Part shown: positions 6,229 through 16,500 of the stretch, piece after piece
How the letters are laid out: every line of letters begins with the position of its first letter
Numbering within the stretch: position 1 is the first letter of the stretch
Source of the DNA: a virus
IMG/VR virus record: IMGVR_UViG_3300017917_004040
Coordinates: 1-24,485 of that record
Length of the DNA stretch: 24,485 bases
Direction: 5' to 3' (one strand)
Translations under genes and position numbers: made by a program
Notes under the pieces: generated by a model
Database searches by the model: none
Seen by the model: the letters and a program-made list of their open reading frames with translations, nothing else
What the model was told of the DNA's origin: nothing

Positions 6229-8094
6229 ATGGCAGACGGTAAAGACGGTTCTTTAGAGGATATCAAAAAAGCCTTTGAGGCATATGGAAAACCTATGGAA
6301 AGAATTGCTGAAGCAATTGGTGGTATGATGGGTGAGGCGACCAAACTCAATCAAGCCTTTGTTGATGGTAGACTTCGTTTAGATGAATTAAACGACGCTG
6401 CTGCAAACGCCGCTTCAGGGGTTATTAGGTTGGGTGGAAGTATGAATCAAGTAGGTGATACTATGATTGAAATTGCCAAAGGTGCTCATAGGAACGTTAT
6501 TGCAACTGAGGAACAAGTAACAAAATTATTTGCCGCAAATCAAATTTTAGAAAAATCTGTAAGTAGTTTAGTTTCAGGGTTTGACGAAGTTGGTATTGGT
6601 ATATCTCAAATTGGTGAAAATTTAGAAAAGTCAATTGATTACATCAAAAGTGTAGGGTTGAATGCTCGAGAAGTGATGGGTAGTGTTACTGAAAACATGG
6701 CCCAAATGAATCGTTTTCAATTTGATAATGGTGTACAAGGATTAGCTAAAATGGCTGCACAAGCTTCAATGTTGAAGTTTGATATGTCAAAAACATTCGA
6801 TTTTGCTGATAGAGTACTTGACCCTGAAGGGGCTATCAACATGGCATCAGCATTTCAAAGATTGGGTGTTTCTGTAGGTAACTTAGCAGACCCATTCCAA
6901 CTAATGAATCAATCTATTAACGACCCGACAGGACTTCAAAACAGTTTGGCTCGAGTTGGTGAAAAATTCACATATTTTGACGAAAAAACAAAAACTTTCA
7001 AAATAAATCCTGAGGGTGTTTTAACACTAAGAGAGTTAGCAAAAGAAACTGGTGTTTCAGCTGAACAACTTACAAAATCAGCATTAGCTGCGGCGGATTT
7101 AGATAAAAGAGTGTCTCAAATCAATCCAAGTCTTCATTTTGACAGTGAGGAAGATAAACAGTTCTTAGCCAACATGGCTACAATGAACAAAGAGGGTGAG
7201 TATACAATTCAATTAAAAGACGACGAAACAGGTAAAATTGAAACAAAAAAACTAGGTGACATTACTCAAGAAGAAATGGAAAAACTTAGAGAACAACAAG
7301 CCAATGCACCAAAAACATTAGAGGATATTCAAACAAAACAATTAAGTGTATTAGAAGATATAAGAAGGGCGGTAGAAGCTCCACTCAATAAATTTGCTTT
7401 TGGAGTTGCCCAAACACCACAAATAAGGGGAAACATTGCAGGTGCTTCAAGAATTACTGGTAATATTGCTGGCGCTATTGATAAGGCGGTACCTGAAAGT
7501 AGAATTATTGGTGAGAAGGTTAAAGACACCTTCAAAAAAATAGAAGACATATTAGTTCTTAAAGACAGTGGTCAATTAAGTGAAAAAGATTTTGCACAAA
7601 AAATTAAAGATTTCGAAAACACTTTAGAAAAAAGTGCAAAGGACTTGGGTAAAGGTGGTGTAGATGCTCTTAAGGGTATTCTAAAAGAAGTTGATGCTAA
7701 AACAACAGGAAGTAGTGGAATTGAAAGAGAATTAAAGAAATTTACTGCAAGTATTTTTGATAAAAAAGAATCTGAAATAGGTCAGAACGCAACTTCAGAA
7801 TCTATAAAAAATACAGAAAATTATAAGCCAGTTGCACTTAGTTCAGCTCTGACACAAGACAAATACGCTGCTAAGAACATGTTCGGTTCAGGAACCTCAA
7901 CCGTTAAATTCGGTGGAAAAACAACAATAGTTCATGAGTTCAAATACCCAGCGGAAACAAATAATGTAAGTAAAGAAGTTTTTGAGAAGTTTGTAAATGC
8001 TAATAAAGAATACTTCGCATCTGAAGAATTCAAAAAAATAGTATACGAAGCAAATCGAAAAACATCAAAAGAATTAGAAACAACAAACGGATAA
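6229..8094 (+). CDS. Tape-measure-like protein (T4 gp29 position)
   Basis: A 621-residue soluble, mostly helical protein. The first 160 residues are Ala/Gly/Leu/Glu-rich heptad-like helices (for example LNQAFVDGRLRLDELNDAA and IGENLEKSIDYIKSVG). A middle part carries GLAKMAAQASMLKFDMSKTF and NMASAFQRLGVSVGNLADPF, then an acidic/basic coiled region, an Ala/Gly-rich patch GNIAGASRITGNIAGAI, and a compact C-terminal domain. Gene position (tube, chaperone pair, then this) and size near T4 gp29 (590 residues) make it the probable tape measure, the extended protein inside the tube that sets tail length. With the usual figure of about 0.15 nm per residue it would set a tail near 93 nm. No clear transmembrane span or lytic motif is seen. 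I see no strong sequence signature of gp29 itself, so the call rests on context and composition. Confidence 0.68.
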   Translation: MADGKDGSLEDIKKAFEAYGKPMERIAEAIGGMMGEATKLNQAFVDGRLRLDELNDAAANAASGVIRLGGSMNQVGDTMIEIAKGAHRNVIATEEQVTKLFAANQILEKSVSSLVSGFDEVGIGISQIGENLEKSIDYIKSVGLNAREVMGSVTENMAQMNRFQFDNGVQGLAKMAAQASMLKFDMSKTFDFADRVLDPEGAINMASAFQRLGVSVGNLADPFQLMNQSINDPTGLQNSLARVGEKFTYFDEKTKTFKINPEGVLTLRELAKETGVSAEQLTKSALAAADLDKRVSQINPSLHFDSEEDKQFLANMATMNKEGEYTIQLKDDETGKIETKKLGDITQEEMEKLREQQANAPKTLEDIQTKQLSVLEDIRRAVEAPLNKFAFGVAQTPQIRGNIAGASRITGNIAGAIDKAVPESRIIGEKVKDTFKKIEDILVLKDSGQLSEKDFAQKIKDFENTLEKSAKDLGKGGVDALKGILKEVDAKTTGSSGIERELKKFTASIFDKKESEIGQNATSESIKNTENYKPVALSSALTQDKYAAKNMFGSGTSTVKFGGKTTIVHEFKYPAETNNVSKEVFEKFVNANKEYFASEEFKKIVYEANRKTSKELETTNG

Positions 8095-8120
8095 TGTTTT
8101 ATAAAAAAACACCATTAACC

Positions 8121-8128
8121 TATTTATT
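8121..8128 (+). promoter_or_regulatory. Candidate late promoter motif upstream of 1,681-aa baseplate gene
   Basis: TATTTATT, one mismatch to TATTTATA, followed by AATAAAAG and ending 13 nt before the ATG at 8142. It is the weakest member of the motif set. Confidence 0.33.
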
Positions 8129-8141
8129 AATAAAAGAATAA

Positions 8142-11100
8142 ATGGGTAGTCCATTAGATTATATCAGTACCGAAGGGTTTAGAAAAAAACTTATGACAAG
8201 GAATTTAGTTCCTTATGCTAAGTCACCTTCACCTGCGACTCCTCCAATAACATATGAGGTTGTTCAACAAGATATTTCTGTTATTGACAGTCCTGATTTT
8301 TTAATTGATTCAACATTTTTTGCCGACAAACAATATACACTTAATAGATGGGGTAGTGACGGTGGTTACAAACAAGCGCCAGATATAAGTGGTAATTTGA
8401 ATACAACCGCAAACAAAGGAGAATATGGTCCTGGTCAACAAGATGCTCATCTTATTGATGAAGCGCAAATTGCGGCTAAAAAAGGTTTTGGTACAATATC
8501 ACCAGCATGGCAACCACTAAACGCCTACGGTAATGGTGGTCTACAACAATTAGATGGGGGACAACTTATTGAGTCTTTTGATACTATATCAACACCAAAC
8601 CCAACGGTTGGAGGTCTCAAAAATCTATATAACAACCAACCATATCCAACAACATTTAATCCATCTTCTTATTCACCAATATCAATTTTATTGAGTAAAG
8701 ACCCACAAGGTAGTGATGGTTTATTGAGTTCGGATTCTTTTATCGCCAGATTGGGTGCTTACAATCTTAAAGCTGATTTCCAAGATAGAATTGGTAGAGA
8801 GATTATTAGAAACACTATAGGTAGGGCTAATGTATTAAATGTTAATAGTTCAACCAATCTTGTTAATATTCTGACAGGTAGAGTTCCATTGATTGAACCT
8901 AACTATACAATTACAGTACCACAAAACGCGGTGTTAGCAGCAACTGACTTTGCACTTAGACTTGCCGGTAGTGTAATTCCTGTATCAACAATCCCAGGTT
9001 CGTATTTTGACCCAAATGTTAACAACCCACAACCAACAACAATTCAACAAGCCTTATTGGGAAATCCATTGGCGGCTGCTGGAAGTTTTGTTAGTCAATT
9101 ATTAGGTGCGGGTAAAACAGGGTCGGAGATATTCTATAATAATACAGGACAAGGTCAAAAGTCTATTTTATTTAAGAACATTAATTTCAACAAATACAAA
9201 CCAAGTTATGACAGAACATTCCTTGATAGACTTGGAGGTGCAATTGTTGGAACCGATACTAACAATGCCAACTATTATGTTGGTTCAACAACTTCAGACC
9301 CGTCAAGAGTGTTTTCACCAAGTAGAGCATTACCTGTTGACGCCTTTGGACGTGAACAACAATCACCAGTATTTGGTCCACAAGAGTTAGCTCAATTATA
9401 TGAAGGACCAAGTAAAGATGTAAGGTTAGGTGCTAATGGCCCAACCTATAGTAATGGTGGTGGAATTGAAGGTGGATTTACGTGGGTATCACCTAAGTAC
9501 AAGGGCAATGCTGGGAAATATGTTGGAATAGGTGGTGAAATTATAAGACAGAATGAAGATTTCAAACCTTCATCATATAACTCAACAGAATCGACTGAGA
9601 GAACGTTCAGAGAAGGTTCAATTCTTGATGACACTCAAAGAATTATTGACAGCCAACCACAAGGTGGTAAAAGACTTCAACATGTTGGTAATGCAATTGA
9701 CCAAGTTAGTAAAGTATTCCATGATGGATATAAAGAATTAACTAAGGGTTCAAAAGTGTTAAACTATGTTGGTTCAATCGGACAAGAAGTTGGAACTGAA
9801 TATTGTAGGGTTTTTGCTAAAGATATACCTTACTTACAATATAATGACTTACAGAAAACAGATGGTATAACAACCGAAGGTAGAAGATTTTCTTATTCTG
9901 TTTTAGACAAAACTTATAATCTAAACATCGCACCTAACAAACAAGAAGGGGGTCAAGATTCAACAAACATTATTGGTAGTTACAACACGGCTTATGCTAA
10001 AAAATATATGTTCTCAATTGAGAACTTGGCGTGGGCAACATCAAATACACCTGGATATACCGTTTCAGATTTAGCGGTATGTGAAAGAGGTCCCAACGGT
10101 GGTAGAGTAATGTGGTTCCCACCATATGGATTAACTTTTAGTGAGAATTCAACACCAAGCTGGAATGGTAATGAATTTATTGGAAGACCAGAACCAATCT
10201 ATACGTACAAAAGTACAAGCCGAACAGGAAGTTTAAGTTGGAAAATAGTTGTTGACCATCCGTCAGTGTTGAATGTTATTGTGAATAAAGTTTTAGGTAA
10301 CGAAACAAATAAAGTAAGAGTTGATAGTATTTTAGAGTCATTCTTTGCGGGATGTAGAAAATATGATTTATACGAACTAGCTAAAAAATATTACACAATA
10401 TCACCAAATGATTTATATGATATTCAACAAGCTTTAAGTTCAAAAGAAGTTACTTCTGAACAAGTACAATTTATTGTTAACACTGTGTTAACACAAGACC
10501 AAACATCTGCAAGTAATGGTAGTGTTGGAGGTGATAATGCAACTGACCCTAATAAGGCATTCAAACAATACGAACAATTAGGATTTTATTTTGATAACGA
10601 CATACCTAAACAGTTCAAAACAAATTTCAACACAGTTTACGAGCCTTATATTAGTCAAGAGGATAACTATCAACAAAAATCTCCAAGTACTGCCCAACAA
10701 ACAAAAACATTTTTTAATAGTGTTGTCAAATCAAATAAAACCAAGTTAGATAGTTTGATTGATGAAATTGATAAACAATTAACTAATAACCCTGATGGTA
10801 CAATTACTATAACAATTAATGGTACAACATCCGCACCGGCAACTAGAACATATAATCTTGGATTAGCGTCAAGAAGAATCGATTCTGCTGCAATATTTTT
10901 TACTGCAAATACTAAAATAAAAAAATATGTTGAGCTTAAGAAATTAATAATTGTTCCTGGCAAGGCGTTAGGTGAAAGCGCTGAACCACAAGCGTATGAT
11001 GAAAAGACAAAATTGTTTTTTCCTAAAGGTAAAGTTAATTGTACTGACCAAGACGATAAAATTACTCCATCACAAGAAATATATACAACCAATGCAATGG

Positions 11101-13187
11101 CATGTAGAAGGGCATATATTAGTAGTATCAAACCAAATTTCCCTCCACCGGCACAACCACCTGTTAAAAAAACAACAACAGTAACACAAGGTGTAATAAC
11201 TAAAACAGAAACAGTCCCTGTTATTGAAGAAAAAACCGTTGTAAAAGATAATATTAGTAAAAAAGTATTGAGAGCTTTATTATCGGAATGTGATTATTTT
11301 GAAACGATTAAAGAAGAAACACCTATGGTTTATGATAATCTTAGAGACAAATTGAAGTTTTTTCAACCAGCGTTTCACTCTATGACACCTGAAGGTCTTA
11401 ATACAAGATTGACATTTCTACAACAATGTATGAGACCTGGTGATACAATACCTGTAATTAGAACTGATGGTAATGGAAAAAATGTTTTACAATATAATAA
11501 CGCCACAAATACTGCGTTTGGTGCACCTCCAGTCTTAGTATTAAGGGTAGGTGACTTTTATAATACCAAAATAGTACCTACAGGTTTACAAATTCAATAT
11601 GAAAATTTAGACTTAAACCCTGAAGGTATTGGAGTTCAACCTATGATTGCCAACGTAACATTAAACTTTAACTTTGTTGGTGGTAGTGGATTGAAAGAAT
11701 CTGTTGATAAATTACAAAATGCACTGACATTTAACTATTACGCTAATACTGAAATTTACGATGATAGGGCTGATGTTACAGATTTAAGTTATAAAGTAAT
11801 CGACGCTGATTTCTTAAAGGCGGCTGCGAGTAATGTTGAACCACCTACTGTTAATCAAGCTGAACCCAACAACGGTCAAAATAATAATAGTACAATTGGT
11901 AAAATGGGTGCTAGTGATGTTACTCAAACAGGACAAACTGGTAGTATAACATATGGTGCGTTTTTTGATAAATTTGTTAGTGAAACTCAAAATTATTTCA
12001 CAAATGTTGTAAATAAACAAACTGAAATAACTGCTCAATATAACAATGCGGTTCGTCAACAATGGATGTTTACAAGAAATTATACTCAAGGATACCTTAA
12101 ACCAACTAAAGACAGTCCAACAGTTTTATTTGGTAAACCAAATAATTTTGAAAAACGAACTGGTGATATTTTTGCAACTTTAATTAAAAACATCAAACAA
12201 GAAGACGAAGGGTTTATTCAATTTATTTCTGATAAAAGTAAAAACTTTACACAAAGATTAATAAATCAAGTTCAAGATAACTACATGAATTTTGTTAAAA
12301 ATAAACAAAACACATTTGAAAATGCGGTCACTAACATAACAAACAGTATTGTAACCGCAGAACAAAACTATATTGGTTACTTGTCAAGAGTTAACACTAT
12401 TACATATCAAATCCCAACTAAAACAAATACAGGAACTGACGGATTCCAATTAAAAAATGGTGTGGTTACTTCATATATTATTTCAGGAACTACCAACGGT
12501 ACAACAAACACCTATACTGAATTAGTTGATGATGTTAAAAAAGTTAAAGCAAAAATTGACACTTTCAACGATATAGTATGGTCTGCAAACAGTTTCACAT
12601 ATAAAGGTGCGGTTTATCAAGGTGTTTTAGTCTTCCAAACTGCAGATGGAACATATGTTAATAAATTCCCTGTTGACAATGTGTTTATACCGTTTTCAAA
12701 AAACCAAAATTATATCTCAAAAAGTCCAACAGCGACATTTGACAATTTTATTTTTAGAAGAGTTTATATGATAGTTTCTGATGAAGTTCTTGATGATAAA
12801 AAATATCAAACCTTCAAAAATGCAATGATAGGTAATATACTTACAAATACTGACATGTTGGGTAGAGCAAGTAATGAAAACATTAGTAAAGTTTTTGATA
12901 GTTATTGGTTATCAATTGCAAAACCATTATTCCTTGAAGAAAATGAAATAACAAAGGCGTTTATTGAATCACTTAAAAAAGAAAAATTGGCATCATACTT
13001 AAAATACACTGAAACAAGTAAAAAACGTGAATTCACATATACTACTGAAGGTGCAAACACGGACGGTCAAAAAGCATTGATTAAAAGTTTAGGAGCAACT
13101 GAAAATCAAAATACCGATAAACAAACATGGAATACAGAAAACAAAAGTATTGGTGATGTATTCATTTCAAAAGTAAAACTTAACTAA
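8142..13187 (+). CDS. Giant baseplate / tube-initiator-like protein (1,681 aa)
   Basis: Large, Asn/Gln/Thr/Tyr-rich protein without signal peptide or membrane span. I recognise no family with certainty. Two segments look like halves of a tail-tube-type domain. One is residues about 615-740, with KKYMFSIENLAWA, GGRVMWFPPYGLTF and RTGSLSWKIVVDHPS. The other is about 1125-1210, with VLVLRVGDFYNTKIVPTGL, then LDLNPEGIGVQPMIANVTL and ALTFNYYANTEIYDDRAD. Between them is a helical, charged insert with a Pro/Thr linker (PPPAQPPVKKTTTVTQ). The first 600 residues are loop-rich; residues about 1260-1430 look helical. Placement after the tape measure and before the LysM and hub genes corresponds to T4 gp48/gp54 or Mu gp43, proteins that join tube to hub. 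The role is inferred from that position. Its stop overlaps the next ATG by 1 nt, so translation is probably coupled. Confidence 0.6.
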   Translation: MGSPLDYISTEGFRKKLMTRNLVPYAKSPSPATPPITYEVVQQDISVIDSPDFLIDSTFFADKQYTLNRWGSDGGYKQAPDISGNLNTTANKGEYGPGQQDAHLIDEAQIAAKKGFGTISPAWQPLNAYGNGGLQQLDGGQLIESFDTISTPNPTVGGLKNLYNNQPYPTTFNPSSYSPISILLSKDPQGSDGLLSSDSFIARLGAYNLKADFQDRIGREIIRNTIGRANVLNVNSSTNLVNILTGRVPLIEPNYTITVPQNAVLAATDFALRLAGSVIPVSTIPGSYFDPNVNNPQPTTIQQALLGNPLAAAGSFVSQLLGAGKTGSEIFYNNTGQGQKSILFKNINFNKYKPSYDRTFLDRLGGAIVGTDTNNANYYVGSTTSDPSRVFSPSRALPVDAFGREQQSPVFGPQELAQLYEGPSKDVRLGANGPTYSNGGGIEGGFTWVSPKYKGNAGKYVGIGGEIIRQNEDFKPSSYNSTESTERTFREGSILDDTQRIIDSQPQGGKRLQHVGNAIDQVSKVFHDGYKELTKGSKVLNYVGSIGQEVGTEYCRVFAKDIPYLQYNDLQKTDGITTEGRRFSYSVLDKTYNLNIAPNKQEGGQDSTNIIGSYNTAYAKKYMFSIENLAWATSNTPGYTVSDLAVCERGPNGGRVMWFPPYGLTFSENSTPSWNGNEFIGRPEPIYTYKSTSRTGSLSWKIVVDHPSVLNVIVNKVLGNETNKVRVDSILESFFAGCRKYDLYELAKKYYTISPNDLYDIQQALSSKEVTSEQVQFIVNTVLTQDQTSASNGSVGGDNATDPNKAFKQYEQLGFYFDNDIPKQFKTNFNTVYEPYISQEDNYQQKSPSTAQQTKTFFNSVVKSNKTKLDSLIDEIDKQLTNNPDGTITITINGTTSAPATRTYNLGLASRRIDSAAIFFTANTKIKKYVELKKLIIVPGKALGESAEPQAYDEKTKLFFPKGKVNCTDQDDKITPSQEIYTTNAMACRRAYISSIKPNFPPPAQPPVKKTTTVTQGVITKTETVPVIEEKTVVKDNISKKVLRALLSECDYFETIKEETPMVYDNLRDKLKFFQPAFHSMTPEGLNTRLTFLQQCMRPGDTIPVIRTDGNGKNVLQYNNATNTAFGAPPVLVLRVGDFYNTKIVPTGLQIQYENLDLNPEGIGVQPMIANVTLNFNFVGGSGLKESVDKLQNALTFNYYANTEIYDDRADVTDLSYKVIDADFLKAAASNVEPPTVNQAEPNNGQNNNSTIGKMGASDVTQTGQTGSITYGAFFDKFVSETQNYFTNVVNKQTEITAQYNNAVRQQWMFTRNYTQGYLKPTKDSPTVLFGKPNNFEKRTGDIFATLIKNIKQEDEGFIQFISDKSKNFTQRLINQVQDNYMNFVKNKQNTFENAVTNITNSIVTAEQNYIGYLSRVNTITYQIPTKTNTGTDGFQLKNGVVTSYIISGTTNGTTNTYTELVDDVKKVKAKIDTFNDIVWSANSFTYKGAVYQGVLVFQTADGTYVNKFPVDNVFIPFSKNQNYISKSPTATFDNFIFRRVYMIVSDEVLDDKKYQTFKNAMIGNILTNTDMLGRASNENISKVFDSYWLSIAKPLFLEENEITKAFIESLKKEKLASYLKYTETSKKREFTYTTEGANTDGQKALIKSLGATENQNTDKQTWNTENKSIGDVFISKVKLN

Positions 13188-13510
13188 TGGCGTATCAATA
13201 TTGGAATAGATATGGTCAATTTTTAATCAACGGTGAACAAACTGTTGTGCCATTTGTTTCTTTGCCACAAAAAACAACAGATAAAACATACATATATAAG
13301 GTTGCGAGAAGTAGACTGGATGTTGTTTCACAAGAGTTTTATAATTCTCCGTATTTTGGTTGGTTAATTTTACAGGCAAATCCCCAATATGGTGGATTGG
13401 AAAACTATATACCTGATGGTGCTATATTGATTATTCCGTATCCATTACTACCTTCATTACAAGACTATAAAGGTGCTTTAGAGAATTATTTTTATTATTA
13501 TGGCAGGTAA
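13187..13510 (+). CDS. gp53: LysM-like baseplate protein (T4 gp53 / P2 gpX type)
   Basis: A 107-residue protein whose residues about 35-87 form a LysM-like unit: YKVARSRLDVVSQEFYNSP, then FGWLILQANPQY and the closing PDGAILIIPYPLLP. The order (R-x-D-x-(I/V)-(S/A), tyrosine, W-x-I-x-x-A-N, then P-x-G-x-x-L-x-I-P) is that of LysM modules. These occur in T4 gp53 and P2 gpX, where the fold glues baseplate or hub to sheath rather than binding peptidoglycan. The ATG overlaps the stop of the giant upstream gene by 1 nt, and its own end overlaps the hub gene by 11 nt. All three are therefore likely one translation unit, consistent with being made in fixed proportion. Confidence 0.8.
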   Translation: MAYQYWNRYGQFLINGEQTVVPFVSLPQKTTDKTYIYKVARSRLDVVSQEFYNSPYFGWLILQANPQYGGLENYIPDGAILIIPYPLLPSLQDYKGALENYFYYYGR

Positions 13511-16500
13511 TATACCAGGAGATAACAGCGGAAACATTTTAGTTGAGTTTGACTACAACAATATCATTATTGTGGACCCAAACAAAACTATTGATGCGTT
13601 CGGAAAAATTAGTGAAAGATTAGTAGACCATGAAAAATTGGTTATGTTTGTTAATCTTGAGGCCGAAATATTGCCAAGAACAAAACTATCAGTTGGTGCT
13701 ACCCCTGCAGACAAAATTCAGGCTCAAACAATATCAGTTGCAAAGATGAACTTTTTGAGACCAACTGAAGGTACCGCACTTACTGATGGATATTACGACG
13801 AACTTACGGGTAAGAACTCAACAAACATGTTGGGAGTTAACCAAATACGTGCTCAATATGTTCAGCCACCAGACGGGTCTAAAGCTTATTATAATACAAC
13901 CGTTAATAATCCTGGTCAAACAGCAACTGATAACGGTTTACTAGGTATTACTAGTGTCAATGTTAGAACCAATACAAGCTTTGTCCCAAGTGTAACAATG
14001 AGACTCGAAGATGTCCAAGGGAGAGCGTTATTTCAATTAGGTGACAATTCACCTTACTCAGCATTTTTTAATTTACCGTACTGTCCTTTCTATTTAACTC
14101 TTAAGGGTTTTTATGGACAAGCCGTAAGATACCAACTTAATTTGAAAAAATTCAATGCAAGATTTAATAGTTTTAGTGGTAACTACACTATTGATTTAGA
14201 ATTTGTTGGATACAAGTTTAATATATTGAATGAAATATCTATGGGTCACTTGTTAGCGGCACCCCACATGTATAGTACAAGATTCAATATTTCTTCTGCC
14301 GTTGCAACACCACAACCATCAAACAAACAGATAACCGCACAAGCGAGTCAATTAGGTGCCGTTGCAAAACAATCTAGTATTAGTAATGAAGTAGTAACAA
14401 CTGAATTAGTGAGTGAAAAAGGTTACCAAAAAATACTTGAGCTTTATAGTGAGTACAAAGCTAAAGGTTTATTAGCACCTGATTTTCCTGAGTTGACGTT
14501 CGCTCAATTAATGAACAAGATAGAAACTTTTGAAAAAGATATTGTTAATTCTTATAGTAAAGTTGATGTTGAACCTTTAACAAATATCAGAGCATATAAA
14601 GAATTGTTGAACAACTATTTCAATACAATTAGGGGTGGCCAAGATTCTTGGTTTGTTAAATACATAAACCCAAGACCAATCATATTGAAAAATACGGGTG
14701 AAAAAGTTTATGCGTTTAATGAAGTCACATTAAAAAACATAAAAAACCAAGAATATGCTAGAACACTGTTAAGTGGATATACAATTGAATATAACAAACA
14801 ATTAGCGGCAAATGCAACATTAGGTGTTAGTGGAACCAACCCTGTCAAAAATAATATTAGTTATGATACATTAATTAAATCAGTTGCTTTAACAGATATT
14901 GATTTTGATAAAACTGCAAAAGAACAAGTTTTAGGGTTAGTACCTACAGACGCGGACATTAGTGCGGTGCAATCGTATTTAGAATTTACATTGAAAGCCA
15001 GGGTTGAAAAAGACCCATACGATGTTACAAGTAGATTTGGGCAAATACTAATACCATCTTTATTTGTTTTTGACACTGCGGGAACATCACAACCCCCAAG
15101 ATTTACGGAGATGGTTCGTAAAATGGAAACTGAAGCAAATAGAATTTTGTCAATCTATGAAGCAAAAATAACCGCTGACTTTGCAAAAAAATTAGAAAGT
15201 TCTGCAACGGGATTGGGATTCAAACCAACGGTTAGAAATATTTGTGCGGTTATTATGGCATCAACCGAAGCGTTTATTCGTTTACTTGATGATGTACATA
15301 CAAGTGCTTGGAACCAAAAGTATAATCCAATAAGAAGAGGTGCGATTTTAGATAACCCATCTTCGGCTCAAAACCCTGAAACGATTGATTATTTTATTAC
15401 CTCACCACAATCTATTGCAAACAACTCAAACACGGCAAATGCACAAATACCTGTATATCCTTGGCCTCAATATTTTGTTGAAACACCCGAAGATAAAAAA
15501 GGAAGATTCCAATTAAAATATATTGCAGACCCTGCTGAGGTTGATAAAACATCAGGATGGGATTTTACTACATGGCCTGAGGTTCAGTTTGTTGAGGAAT
15601 ATATGAAAGGATTGATGCAAAAGTTTAATGCTCCAACATCACAACCTTCTAATGATAATCAAAGTACAACAAACATTATTAATATAAATGCAATTGAATA
15701 TCCTTCACAAGGTATTGCATATGTTAACAAAGAAGAAATTAAATTTTTCTATGAGATTTGGGAAAGACAATTTTTAACGGCAAATTATTCAGGATTTATA
15801 AGAGCAACGGACAGTCAGTTAGGTCAATTAAATGATTTAATAGTTAGTGCTGAAACGGAGAACATTGTTACAGGTCTTGGTGTTAGTTCACCATTTTTAA
15901 CATTCAAGTTAAAAAATTATAAACTGACTGCTCAGAACTACCAACAAATTTTATCTGACATATCTAACCAAGGTACCGGTAATGCGTACCAACAATTTAT
16001 TAGAGATTTTTATATTACACCGTATCTTAGAACTGAAACAGAAAATTCATTCAGTATTCTTAATTTAGATAACACGGGAAGAGCACCATTAGTTAATGCA
16101 AAGAATGAAGCATTACTTCAATTAGTTAAAAATTCAAAGAACACTCCTTTAATTGTTGACACCTATCCATTTTCAAATCCATCGTGGGTTTCGGCAAACA
16201 TGGCGTCAAGCAACAAAAGCGTGGGAGTTGAAGTTTACAATACAAACAATGTTTTAACGATATATCCTGAAAGAAATGTTATTTCTAACTTTGAAAATTT
16301 GTACAACTATACAACAAACAGACCTGTAACAAATTTTAGTTATTTAACTTTGGACAATCCAAATAATTTTTTAACACAAAATAATGTAATATTAACAGGA
16401 CCTATCGTGGTAAGATTGGATACGTTTTATGATTCAAGAAAAAATCCCGAAACGTTTATTCCTACTGAGGGGTATGTGACTCATTTTAGACCATCAAGAA

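Noticed and set aside
9106-9390. Plus-strand ORF of 94 codons within the 1,681-aa gene
   Set aside because: It is an out-of-frame shadow rich in His, Gln and Leu with no domain pattern; the main frame reads through it without any break.
10670-11131. Minus-strand ORF of 153 codons inside the 1,681-aa baseplate gene
   Set aside because: It lies entirely in the antisense of a gene with clear protein character. Its sequence is Val/Leu/Ile/Ser-rich in the way antisense frames of Asn/Thr/Lys-rich genes are, and no separate signals are seen.
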